From Auricularia sp. M13 (lineage: Eukaryota; Basidiomycota; Agaricomycetes; Auriculariales; Auriculariaceae), in NCBI GenBank assembly GCA_037042915.1, contig CM073199.1:2232001-2296000 (forward strand): a stretch of DNA of 64,000 nucleotides. The letters run 5' to 3'. The notes below the pieces were generated by a model. The model saw only the letters and a program-made list of their open reading frames with translations, searched no databases and was not told the origin of the DNA. Below are positions 1-10,916 of this stretch, piece after piece; position 1 is the first letter of the stretch, and every line of letters begins with the position of its first letter. A program made the position numbers and the translations under genes.

Positions 1-2189
1 CCACCGCGTCGCCCGGCACCTGCTGCACGCCCACCGACTTGCCGCCCAGCTCGCGCTCCTCGAACGTCATCAGCTCAGACACGAACCCGATGTTCGGCGA
101 GATGCCCTTCCGCCGCTCCAGCACGAACGCGTACGCCCGAGAGAGCGTCCAGTGGTTCGCGTGGATCAGGTAGGCCATGACGGCTGTCACCGACCGCGAC
201 TTGCCCGCCTTGCAGTGCACGTACGTCGCGCTCGAGTGCAGTCGTGCGTCGTCTGCGGTGATGAGAAGGCGTTTGCTGTTGCGGGATGCACTTACCGAGG
301 AACTTGCACACCTCCTGCACGCCCCGCGCGATGTTTTCCTCCTCCACCGTGTCGCGGATAGGGATGTGCATGTACTTGTCGAAACGCTCTTTGAGGAATA
401 AACCGTGGTCGTCGTCGCACTCTGCAGCTATGTTCAAGATGCGTCGAATGCCGTGTTGCTCCAGCGCCTCGACGTGCTCGGGTAAGGTGATTTCTGGACC
501 AAGGAAGAGGAAATGCGGGAGGATCTCGCTGATAACGAACTGCGCCGGCATCTCGCTGCTATCCGGCGTGCTGAGCGGCCGCGCGGTGTGAGGCGAGCGC
601 GGCGACGACGGCGGGGACGACGACGACGAGTCTTGCGAGCTGCTCGACGACCAGTCGAACCGCGCGTTGCTCGACGTGTCGATCGCGCTATGCGCGTGCA
701 CGAGGAACGACGGCGACGGCGGCGGCGGGCCTGTATTCGTGTTGGCCGCTAACCGCGGGAGGTCGCGCGGCGCGGGTGGGGCGAGCAGCATCGGCGGCGC
801 ACCGGGGAAGCGCTCGCCCTTCCCACGAACACCGGACGGCGGGACGGCGCTAAATGCGAATGGATGAGCCGATGTCGACGCAGAGTCGGTGTTGGTCTGC
901 AGGCGCGGGAGGGCGGGGTGAGCGGAAGACAAACGGTCACCGCGCGTGAGCGAGGTGTCGAGGGACAATGTCTTGAGACTAGGCACGCGTGGACGCGGCC
1001 GCTGTGCTGCGGGCGTGGGACCGGGCGACGGCGGAGGCGGCGGGATGTCTAGACGCAGCGGTGCTGCTGGCGCGCCGAGGCCAGGTGTCCGCGGCGTGGG
1101 CGGGCGCGGGGATGCCATGGGTGATGGCGTTGGAGAGTGATCGATGGTGGTGCGAGTGCGCGGGGCGGTGATGTCGGTGCGCAGGGTGAAGGCGGAGCCG
1201 ATGCTTGTCGGCTGGCCAGGGTTGGAGACGGCGATGCGTGGAGGCTCGGGCGGCATCGGCGGCTCCGAGGTATCGATATAGGGTGCAAGGTCGGGCAGTG
1301 AGCGCACGAGCTGGAAGCCGCCGCGCAAGAATGAGACTGTGCCGGGCGGCGGGAGCGCAGACTGGAGGACGGCGAAAAGTATCCAGGCTGGGCTGCTCAT
1401 GTCGGCCTCATCCATCTCGTCGTCGAAGATCACAACGTTGCTGTCCCATTTTCCAGGCGTTGCGAGCAAGTCGTCCCAGATGGCGCGTGCAGGCTCAGTT
1501 GTAATATATGGCCGCAATGCGTCGATTGCCTTGAATCCAGCGCCTGGCTTGCGAACGCGCTTGAGAATGAGCGAAGGTATAGACAGATTTATAGAGCCCT
1601 CAATACGGGCCTGCAGGAAAGCTGGCAGTGGACGCGTGTCAAGCAGCAGCGGCCGGCGCTCTGTTAGCTCGAGGCTGTGGAACAGCTCGCGTGGATGCAG
1701 GCTCTGTGGATTGTGCCCGTCGTCGTCGACGGCGTCGTTGGGCGTCGCTGGAGACTGCTCGCTTGGCGTCGCATACTTTGGACTATAAAGTGATGGCGAG
1801 TATTCGTCTATAGGCGTATAGTAAACTGAGCCCGGCGTCGACGGCGAGGCCAGACTCGAGGCATTCGAGCCCGCCCGCGCGCGTCCCGTTGTCGGGCCAG
1901 CAATGGGCGCGTTGCCTATAGGTCTTAATTGCAGGTTCTGGCGCACTGACTGGCGCAGCTCCTCGAGGCGGGCGAGCTCCTCGAGCACAGGGTCCGTTGC
2001 CGACACGGCCGAGTCGACGAGCGGCTGGTCGACCGAGGGGTGCGATGCGTGGCGGCCAGGGATGGCGAGGCGCGCAGGCCGCCCGGTCGTGGTCCCGTTC
2101 GCGTGCATCGGCGGCGCTGCTGGGCGCGGCGACGGCGGGGGCGGGGACGGCGGGCAGAGGATGCGTGGTATGGGGCGTGACAGTGTCAC
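1..2189 (-). CDS. Rhodanese plus dual-specificity phosphatase, MAP-kinase-phosphatase type (3' end off window)
   Basis: Probably dephosphorylates Thr/Tyr of a MAP kinase in cytoplasm or nucleus, as fungal Msg5/Pmp1-type enzymes do. Seen: a Pro/Ser-rich N-terminus with a rhodanese-like domain at about residues 165-305, a disordered Pro/Ser stretch, then a dual-specificity phosphatase domain from about residue 545. Exons are 2189-296 and 252 to beyond the left edge. The 43-nt intron (295-253) has gtaagt and cag borders. Exon 2 restores frame and carries the signature HCKAGKSRS (Cys-x5-Arg loop) near positions 190-215. The first in-frame ATG is at 2189; a second at 2108 would leave about 200 bp to the divergent neighbour and is a reasonable alternative start. 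The C-terminus lies outside the window. Fold assignment is firm; the substrate is inferred. Confidence 0.85.
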
Positions 2190-2204
2190 GCTGTGTCACA
2201 GGCG

Positions 2205-5200
2205 ATGATGTCCCGTCGCCGCTCGAATTTAGAGTCCATTCGTCGTCCGAACCCCGTCCTGCTCGCCGTCGCAGCCGTCGTCGCCGAGCGCCCCCGTCCC
2301 GCCCAGTCGCCTGAGCCCATGTCGCTGTACAAACGCAACCACCACGCGGCCCAGCAGCCGCCAGAGCCAGACTCGGTCCCGCCAGAGTTCAGAGCAGACG
2401 CTGAAAAACTGCGCGAGCTGTTCCCTGCCTGGACCGTTGCAGGCGAGTGCGCTCGTGGCAGGCCAAGTATCCCAGTGCTCACGCGCCGCAGACATTGCGT
2501 CCGTGCTCGCCGAGGTCGGCGGGGACGTGAGCGTGGCAGCCACGCGCATTTCCGAAGGCACGCAGCACGGTCCTAGCCACCGCGCGCCATCTCACTGACG
2601 CGCCCGCAGGCCATGCCGAGCAGTGGGCGGCCGCGCCGCGCAAGAAGGACAAGAAGGCCGCGCACGCTGCCGGCCAGCCCGCCCACGCCGCCCCGGCCTC
2701 GCCGCAGCTGGGCCATGCGCCGAGGGGCGTCCGCGGAGGCCGCGGCACGGGCGTCCCGGGGCGCGGCGGCGCTCGTGGCGGCCGCGGCGGAGGACGCGGC
2801 GGTGGCCCCGTCAACGGTCACCATGTCAAGAACGACTCGCACGCGACCGCGACGCCCGCCTCCTTTGCCGACCCGCCCCCGCAGGACATGAACGCCTGGG
2901 GCATCGACTCTGCCCCGGCCGCCGCGGCCGACGACGGCTGGGGCTCGGCCGACCCAGAGCCCGTCCCCGTCGCAGCCCCAGCCCCCGCCCCCGCCGCCGC
3001 CGCCGAACCCGCCCCGCCTGCTCCGCCCGCCGCCAACGGGTCCGCCGCCGTCCATGCACCGTCCCCAAAGCTCCCCCAGGCCCACGCGCAGCCCAGGGCG
3101 CCCTCCAAACCCGGCGCGACCAAGCTCTCCTGGGCGCAGATTGCACGGTAAAGCCTATCCATGACCTGGAATATTCGCGCGGGATCTAACTTTACCCCGC
3201 TCCGCTGCAGTGCGCCAGAAAAGCCAAAGCCAGTCCCGCCCCCTCCCGCCCCAGTCCGTGCGCCTGAACCGCCTGCGCCGGTGGCAGCTCCTCCTGTCCA
3301 GGAGGAGCCGGCTCAGACCGGCTGGGAGGAGCCACAGACAGTTCAGTCTTGGGAAGAGCCTGCGCCGCATGAGCACCAGCAACACGCGCAGGCGCATGTC
3401 GACAACGACGGCTGGGTCACTACTGAGCACGTCTCCCAGCTGCCGCCGCCGCCAAGCGTTGTGCCCGATGCGTGGGACAAACCCATATCCCCGCCCCCTC
3501 CTCAACAACCCGTGGCGCCGCCGCAGCAACAACAGCAACCCGAGTCGAAGCCGGAGCCTGTGCAGGACGCGGCGGGCTGGATTTCGAGCCCGCCGCCGCC
3601 GTCGGAGACCCCAAGCAGCACAACAGCAACGACGGTGACGGCGACAAGCGCGCCGTCACAGCCGCCTGGTCTTGTCAGCCCGCCCCCTGCGAACAAGCCG
3701 AGCACGCCTTCAGGTGTGCGTCCTGGCGCCCCCCGCGGCGGGAGCGCCCGCTTCCGCAACGTGCCGCTCGACACGCCCGTCATCATGCCCGGCGGCCAGC
3801 ACGGGTCGCCCTTCCACGGGCCATCGACAGAGCGCCTCGGTATGCAGTTCGGCTCGCTCTCCCTCGGTGGCGAGGAGATCGACGCAGCCAGGTACGCATT
3901 TTTGATGCACCACTCTATCTGTGCATCTGACCTGATTGACCCACGCTTCTACCCACATGCAGTCCCGAACCCCCTGCGCCAGAGCCCAAGGCTGCGGCGC
4001 CTGAGCCGCCCGCTCCCGTGCAAGAGGTTCAGCCGCCGGCACCGGTCCAGCAGCAGCAGGTGGCCCCGACTCCTGCGCCCGCACCTATTCCCGCACCCGC
4101 ACCCGCACCCGCTCCGGCTCCAGCGCCCGTAGTATCCCCGCCTGCTCCTGCTCAATCTGCGCAAACGCAGACATCGCCGCTCCAGCCGACCCTCGCACAG
4201 GCGCAGACCCAGACGCACCACTTCCAGCCCCACCAGCAGGGCTTCCAACCTCTGCAACAGACTCTGCAACACGTGCAACAGCAGCAACAGCAGCAGCAAC
4301 CCCTGCAGCCGCTGCAAACGCAGACCTTTGGCGGCGCGGCGACGCAGCAGCCGCAGGCGTTCTCGCAGGGCCACTCCCAGCAGGCGAGCCTTGGCCACAG
4401 CGCGTACTCGCACACTCTGCCGAGCCACCTTGACCATCATGCGAGCCAGCACTCGCCGTTCGGCGTGCGCCATCAGCAGGACCAGCACGCGTACTTCCAG
4501 ACGCCGCCGCCGAGCGCCGCGCCCGCCGAGCAGTACGGCGCGCACGGCGGCTTCTCGCCTCTCGGCCCTGGCATGCACGGCTTTGGCGGCCAGAACCAGG
4601 GCATGGGCGGCATGGGCGGCGTCGCGGGTGGCATGGGCAGCGTTGGCGGCATGGGTGGCATGGGTCAACCCGGTATGGCGGGTGGTATGGACTATTCCTA
4701 CGGTGGCGGTGACCGCGTAAGTCTTCCTTTCTTTCCTTTGTTGCATGCTTGTTTGTTTTGAACCGTGTGATTGACTGGGATTGTTTTGGCGCAGGGCTTC
4801 TACGAGGCATATGGCCCGAGCAACACTTCTTTCTCGGGACGCAATGCGCTCGGTCAGGACGACGTGTCGAAGGGCCTTGTCGGCTCCGCGCAGGGTGCGG
4901 GCGCCGGGGCACCGAATGGCCAGGTCGCGCCTGCGCAGAGCCAGGCTGGCCAGCAGCAGGGCCAGCAGCCGCAACAGCAGGGCGCGGCCGCGGGCCAGAC
5001 GCAGCAGCAGCAGCCGTACGCGTACACGACGCACCACCCGTACTACAACCCGTACATGATGCAGTCCGCCGCCGCGTTCTACGGCCAGCCCGCGCCGGGC
5101 GTCGGGATGGGCGTCGGTGGGTACGGCGCCCACCAGCCGTACGTCAAGTACGCCGGCATGCCGCCGCCCGCGGCGCGCTTGGGTATGTACAACCAGGCTG

Positions 5201-5573
5201 GCTACGGCGGTGGGTTTGAGGATGCGTATGGACAGCAGCCCGAGACGCCCGGCCAGCGCGGTGGATTCCAGCAGACGCCCGGCCAGCCAGGCGCCGCGGG
5301 TGTAGGAGTCGGCGTGCAGCAGGCGCCGCCGAAGCCGCAGGACCGCTACGGCGCCGGCGCGGACAAAGGCGTCGGTGTTGGCGCGGGCCAGCCGCAGCCG
5401 GCCGCCGCACGCGCGCAGCAGCTGCAGTTCTATCCCAATGCGGCCGGCGGCGCCGCTGGACGCTTTGGCGGCGCTGCTGCTGGCGGATTTGGTGGCGCTG
5501 CAAGCGGCGTCGGTGTTGGTGTTGGCGGAGGGTACCCGCAGAGCGCGGGTGCGGAGCAACAGCAGCAGCAGGC

Positions 5574-5606
<33 letters not shown>

Positions 5607-5655
5607 GTACTACGGCGGCTACCAGCCGCGCCACCAGCAGGCGTACTGGCAGTAG
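2205..5655 (+). CDS. CUE-domain, Gln/Pro-rich protein, Def1-like RNA polymerase II degradation factor
   Basis: Def1 proteins promote ubiquitylation and destruction of stalled RNA polymerase II through a CUE domain and a long Q-rich tail. Six exons: 2205-2435, 2476-2569, 2610-3147, 3211-3891, 3963-4716, 4795-5655; introns are 40-78 nt with GT-AG borders, and the join is 1053 codons. The CUE-like region is at about residues 65-115: RELFPAWT, then across the first intron IASVLAEVGGDV and RISEG, then HAEQW after the second intron. Next come RGG/GRG-rich, Pro/Ala-rich and Gln-rich blocks, a Met-Gly repeat near 4600-4700, and a polyQ tail near 5560-5610. The start is uncertain: ATGs occur at 2205, 2208 and 2319, and the last fits a normal promoter spacing best. 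Def1 identity rests on the CUE segment plus composition. Confidence 0.75.
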
Positions 5656-6330
5656 TCGCCCCCTCGTGACCGGCTGCGCTGCGCGACCGTTCTAGTTCTT
5701 GGAATGCGCCATCTCGTCCTCGTTTCAGTCGAATCTCGCACTTGCAACAACCTCAGTAAACGTCTGTCCCGTTGTCCCCTTTGCCTTGGCCTGTTTTGCA
5801 GCTTCCTTCCATCCGTCCATCCATCCGTACTCGCTCCTAACTCGGCTCAAATTCAATAACTCTCTCCCCGCCATCTTCCCAAGTGTGTGCACTCCGCCCC
5901 ATGTACTACTAATCAATCGTTTCTCCTCCTCTTTTTCTTTCTTCTCTGATCGCTGATTCCTCCTCGCCTATCTGAGTCTCCTCTCTGTTGCTGCTCTTTT
6001 TTTTGCGTGCCCCTGTCGTCGTCGTAGTATTCCGTGCTCGACTACATAGCGAAAAATATACACACCCGCACGGAAGCCTGCTGGGTGATGCATGGGACTT
6101 TGGGACCGATTCGCTCTTCTGGTACTCGTGCAGAGCTTCGTGTTTCAGCGCTGTCTGTGCCGGCTGCTATCTGTCGCCGTCGCTGTCCCCAGCACCCCAT
6201 TCGAAGTGCAGGGGATGCGAAGAGAAGCCCCATGACAGCACCTGCGGCCCCAGTCTAATGCACACTTCCATTCTATTCTTTTCAACCAGAGTTTCACAGG
6301 GTTATTACAGCTAATAAAACATCAAGCCGT
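5656..6330. other. Convergent intergenic region
   Basis: The 3' flanks of the Def1-like gene (plus) and malate dehydrogenase (minus). Pyrimidine-rich tracts run from about 5770 to 6000. No coding signal or RNA gene was recognised. Confidence 0.6.
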
Positions 6331-7766
6331 TTACAGCTTCGGGGTCTGGATGAAGTTGACACCCTGCAAAGCATGATCAGTCGGGATGCCCAAGAAATCT
6401 CAAGAGAGAGATACCTTGGCGATGTTGTCCTCGAGCTCGGGAATGGCAGCATGGAGGAGGCCCTTCTCATAGGTCGACAAGTTGCCAAGCGGGAGGATCT
6501 TCTGGACGCCCTCGGGGCCGATCTCGACGCGGGCGGAGAAGTACTCGAGCTCCTTGCCGATGGCGCTGGTGAGCGCGGCGCCGCCGTCCTTGTCGGCGGC
6601 GAGGTTGACGTAGCTGGGCGCGACAACGCCCTTCTCGCCGTTGATGGCGCGGATGACGAGGTCGGCGAAGCGCTCGCCGGCGTACGCCATGCTGAGGGTC
6701 GCGGAGCCCGCACCGTCCTTCGCCTTGACGACCTCGTCGCCGCCGAACTGGATGCGCTTGGTGAGCGCCTCGCGGTCGGAGTCGGCGAAGCCGGACGGGA
6801 GCGGCGGCTGCGCTTGCGAGAGGAGCGGGAGGATCGTGACGCCGCTGTGGCCGCCGACGACGGGCACGGTCACCTTGGGCGCGAGGCTGTTGTCGCCGAG
6901 CGTCTCGGCGACGAAGGTCGAGGCGCGCACGACGTCGAGCTGAGGTGGGCGTTAGCCTCACATGATGATGCCATATGATAACACGCGCACGGTCGTGACA
7001 CCAAAGAGGCTGATTCGAGCGGGAGCGGGTCAGCGTGTTGCGGCATGTGAATGGGGGCGGGCGAGCCACTTGCCGTTTGGGGTCGAAGACGCCCTGTTTC
7101 TTCAGGCACTCGGCCACGATGGGCACCGTCGAGTTGACCGGGTTCGAGATGACCAGCACGAACGCCTTCGGGGCCACTTCCGCAATCGCATTCGCAAGAT
7201 CGCGCACGATTCCAGCATTGATCTGAGCTGGATCGTCAGCGAAAATGCTGATGTATGCGATGAATCCTTGCCTTGAAGAGATCATCTCTGGGAGCGAACG
7301 GGAATGCATGAGACCTCGTGGGTGCTGAGTGCATATATTCGTGCATACCTTGTCATCTACGAAAGAGTTAGCAATTTTACAGGTTAAAATCACTAGTCAT
7401 AACTCACACCAGGCTTGCGGGGAACACCAGCGGGGATGACGACGACCTGGGCGCCCTTGAGCGTCGTCTTGAGGCCGTCGTTCGGCGGAAGCGCGCCAGC
7501 CGTCTTGGCCGGCGTCGAGATGTGGCTCAGGTCAGCAACCACGCCCGGAGTGTTGACGATATCAAACAGCCCGAGCTGCACATCGCATTTAACCTCCCAG
7601 CCCGTCGATGCTGGCGTCTAGCGCACCTCAGTCACGAGCGGGTTGATTTTGAGCAGCTAATCGGACGCCGATGAGCGAGATCGCAGCGCTGTATGCTGCC
7701 TGGGCTTACAAGAGAAAGAGGCTGGCCAATGCCGCCTGCAGCACCGAGGACTACGACCTTGACCAT
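6331..7766 (-). CDS. NAD-dependent malate dehydrogenase, nine exons with a microexon
   Basis: Interconverts malate and oxaloacetate with NAD. Exons in transcription order: 7766-7710, 7656-7627, 7575-7408, 7356-7349 (8 nt), 7287-7272 (16 nt), 7222-7074, 7009-6991 (19 nt), 6939-6415, 6363-6331. They sum to 1005 nt, giving 334 aa, the family's usual length. GAAGGIGQ near the N-terminus is the NAD-binding loop; PRKPG, MTR and DDLF form the mobile substrate loop; GGHSG carries the catalytic His. No mitochondrial presequence precedes the loop at residue 8, so a cytosolic form is likely. The protein ends in PKL, only weakly like a peroxisomal SKL signal. Two introns (7271-7223 and 7073-7010) start with GC, in the contexts AAG/GCAAGG and CG/GCAAGT. 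No GT donor there gives the conserved protein. Confidence 0.95.
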
Positions 7767-8758
7767 CGTGAACTGAGTGTTGGCAGGGAGAGATTGGTTT
7801 GCGGCTGCCCCCGGCCCGATCTTCCCTTTTCCTTCTTCCTTTTTTGTTGTTGCATCCAAGCTCGAGACCCAGGCTACAGTGAAGGGATCGTCTCATTATT
7901 GGGAACTACAACAAATGTTCCAACAACGCACTTCAGGCTGGACTTGTACATGGCGAAGCTCCCTCTGAGACTTTGCTGAGACTACAAAATCCTCGCAGCC
8001 TGCGAAGCTGCCCTCTGTGCTTTCAGAAATACGCATATCTTCTCGTCTTACCTGGCTTGGAGCACTGTCTTCTCAAATTGCTTGCCAACCAGCCTGGTTT
8101 CTTTAACGCGTGCGCAACACATGCTTGCAGAGCCGCTTCGTCGTCTTCTCAGTTTTCATGTTCCTTGTTGGCATCGTATTTTCCAGCAAAACCCAACGAC
8201 GTCTTACACTCCTTTGACTTTACAATTGCCTCATGGTCCCCCTCTTCCGGATCGCTGGTCCCCTGCCTCTCAAATCAAGAGGCACGACATTCGCCAAGTC
8301 TCGCAAGGGGGTCTGGACGACTTTGGATGACCTGCCAGTATTGCTCCAAGAGACGCAGTCTAGCATCGAGTTGCACAGTGTCACGATGCAGGTTTTGTCC
8401 CCTAATTGAAATTTCATCTTTCGTCGACCAGACTGTGAGGAATAGAGGTCTGGGAGTGCGACAGGTCGTCCTGGTTGGTGTCACTTGACTCGTCGACCTT
8501 GTTTGCTCCCCATGAGCCCTCGACCCGTGCTTGTTCTCCGTGGATGTGGCGTGCGTCAGAAACGGAAGACTGAGCGCACGTGGGGGGAGCAGCCTCTCAA
8601 TATGCGGTCATTGAATAATCCTGTAGGCGATGAAAGAGTGACACTTGGTACTAGAACATTATGGTAAGTATACAGTACATGACAATCGTATTGGAAAACG
8701 CTAGGTATGGGAAATCAAGGAAGTAAAGGGAGAAGTTAGAGGTGGTGATGTTGCAATC
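7767..8758. other. Intergenic: 5' flank of malate dehydrogenase and 3' flank of the HPt gene
   Basis: Almost 1 kb without a supportable gene. It should hold the malate dehydrogenase promoter and the HPt gene's terminator. Open frames here have no recognisable motif. I see no clear TATA element. Confidence 0.5.
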
Positions 8759-9472
8759 TCAGAGCTCGGCGCCATGGTCCGCGTACCACTTGATGAGGTA
8801 CACTTTGGCCTCGGCGAACTCGCGCTTAACGCGGGCGAGGAGGGCGGTGATGCGGTCGAGAGCCTCGGCCTCGGAGAACTTGCGGTCGCGGCCGTCGTGC
8901 AGCTTGCCGTAGTGCTGCATCTTCTCGCACGAGTTCTGGACCTTGCGCACGCCGAGCGCGCCGCTGGAGCTCTTGAGGAAGTGGCCGAGCTCGCTGAGCT
9001 TCTTGAGGTCTTTGGCGGCGCTGAGACCGGGTCGCTATTAGTCAGCCGGCTGCGCAGCGTGCATGCAAACGGGGAGCACGCACAGAGCAGCGTCCATGTC
9101 GGCGAAGGCGGTGGCGACCTGTTCGAAGAAGTCCTTGGTCGTCGAGATGCAGAACTCGTAGCTGCCCTCGTCGTCGAGCTCGAGCAGCTGCTCGAACGTC
9201 TCCATGTCGATGATGACGTCCGATGACGACACCTCATCGTCGTCATCGGCGTGGCTCGAGGGCGCCTGTGGCCCGCCCGTCGACGCGGGCGGCGGTGGAG
9301 CGACGACAGGCGACGCCGAGTGAGCAACTGACGCTGGTGCTGGCGGCGGCGGCGGCGGTGGCAGCGCCGGGCTGGCCGTGCGGGTGGCCAGCGAGCTGCG
9401 GTCGTGCAGGGCCTGCGCCGAGCTGAAGGGGGAGTGACGGTCCGGTGTTCTAGCTGCGGTGGTGGCTGCCAT
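8759..9472 (-). CDS. Histidine-containing phosphotransfer protein (Ypd1-like)
   Basis: Relays phosphate between a hybrid histidine kinase and response regulators (Ssk1/Skn7 type) in osmotic and oxidative stress signalling. Two exons, 9472-9084 and 9020-8759, with a 63-nt intron (gtgcgt donor, ctcag acceptor), sum to 651 nt and 216 aa. The HPt four-helix domain covers about residues 90-210. The phosphorylatable His lies in LGHFLKSSSGALG, matching the family pattern His-x2-Lys-x-Ser-Ser-x2-Leu-Gly. An N-terminal extension of roughly 85 residues, rich in Ala/Pro/Ser and then Asp, precedes the domain; yeast Ypd1 lacks this. The ATG at 9472 is the first in frame. An internal start near the acidic stretch is possible but no ATG there is better supported. 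Confidence 0.9.
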
Positions 9473-10014
9473 GGGCGGTAGGTTGAGGTATACAGGTGCA
9501 GGTCATGAGCTTGACGGGACGAGCTGAGCTTGAGCAAGTCGGTCGCGGCTTGCTCGGTCACCGGATCCTCTTCGTTTCAGGCCCTCGCCTCCAGACCATA
9601 TCCTGAACACCGACCCCCATTACCATTCGGTTTCAGTTAGTTTCAGTTATTCTTCGCTATTACTTTTCGTTCTTTCCAATAGCCGAGCACATGCAAGACG
9701 ATGCCGATGCCGATGGGCGGGTTCCACACAAGGAAACCCGGAATGCGATGCCTCCGTCAGAGGCCGGTGATGGGTAGTAAAGAGACAGAGACAGAGACGA
9801 TCGAGACGAGGACGAGTGCACAAGGAACAGGGAGTGTCAAACTTGGAACCAGATTGTAGAAACGGCAAAGAAAGCAAACGTGAGAGCAAAAAGAAACGTG
9901 AAAGAGTCGGTACCATGGACGCGTAAAAAACATAAAGGGGAAACGAAAGTGGGGGAGAGGGATTCAGACTCGGACTATATATCGTCAAGCGTAACCAATC
10001 CATCGAGTGCTAAT
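9473..10014. other. Intergenic: HPt promoter and importin-beta 3' flank
   Basis: About 540 bp without a gene, between two minus-strand genes. It should contain the upstream region of the HPt gene. No distinct motif is called. Confidence 0.5.
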
Positions 10015-10816
10015 CTATTGCGTCGCCCGCTTAACCATCTGCATTGACAGTCAGGACTCAGGTCACCCAGCCCGAAGCGGTCACAGCTACGCACCTCCTT
10101 AGCCCACCGCACGGTCGTCTTAAGGTTGCGTTCGCGGCCCTTGACCTTGAGCGCGCCGGTGATCCAATCCGCCAGCAAGTAGTCCTTGACTTGGCCGTTG
10201 GGGAACGCATCGGCAATATCGCCCAGCAGTCCTATGGCAAGCTTCGCCACAGAGTCCGGACGCTCCTCAACCGCGAGCGTGCGCTGAATGAGATCCAGCA
10301 TCGCCGGCACATGCGGTATCAGTATGTGTTCTAGACGACGGCATCAGTCCCCAGCCCCTCAAAAGTGCGCACACACTCACTTTTCTCGGTCGGCTTCAGT
10401 CCCGAGACGATGCCGACGTACGCGTCCAGGATGCCCTCGCGCAACGAGTGAACATAATCCAGCATTTCGAAGTCCAGCTACACCGCCAAGCGTGTCAGTA
10501 CTAACACTCTCCTACACGACGCAAGACATACCGCATTACTCTGGACCTGGCCAGCTTGCCGCAGAACACCGACAACAGTATCGAGATACGGCTCGAAATG
10601 CGGGCCCGTCGCGAGCGCAATGTCTCCGAAGCACGCAAGGATGGGGATCTTGACGCTCCGAGCAAGAACGTCGCTCCGCAAGTTCTCCAACAGCAGGCCC
10701 ATGAAGCCGCCCGCATAGACCGCGGCGCCCTCGCCCAGCGCGCGCGCGATGTCGCCGACGATGCCGATCGCGACCGTGCACAGCTGCGTGTCCTCGTGCG
10801 CGCGCAACGCCGTCTC
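10015..10816 (-). CDS. Importin subunit beta-1 (karyopherin beta), C-terminal part only
   Basis: Nuclear import receptor that binds importin alpha and Ran-GTP. Only the last 213 residues are present; the gene runs into the run of Ns at 10817. Exons: 10816-10532 (incomplete), 10477-10381, 10330-10095, 10038-10015. The final exon encodes just seven residues and the stop. Introns are 50-56 nt with gtatgt, gtgagt or gtgcgt donors. HEAT-repeat helices typical of the Kap95 C-terminus are clear, for example GILDAYVGIVSGL, LLGDIADAFP and RWAKE next to the C-terminus. The 5' three quarters are lost in the gap. The sequence just beyond the gap does not continue the gene. Confidence 0.9.
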
Positions 10817-10916
10817 NNNNNNNNNNNNNNNNNNNNNNNNNNNNNNNNNNNNNNNNNNNNNNNNNNNNNNNNNNNNNNNNNNNNNNNNNNNNNNNNNNNN
10901 NNNNNNNNNNNNNNNN
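10817..10916. other. Assembly gap (100 N)
   Basis: Exactly 100 N, the usual placeholder for a gap of unknown size. It truncates the importin-beta gene, so at least about 2 kb of coding sequence is probably missing here. Confidence 0.99.

Noticed and set aside
3949-5634. 561-residue minus-strand frame
   Set aside because: Leu/Arg-rich shadow of the Q/G-rich plus-strand Def1-like exons; low complexity without motifs.
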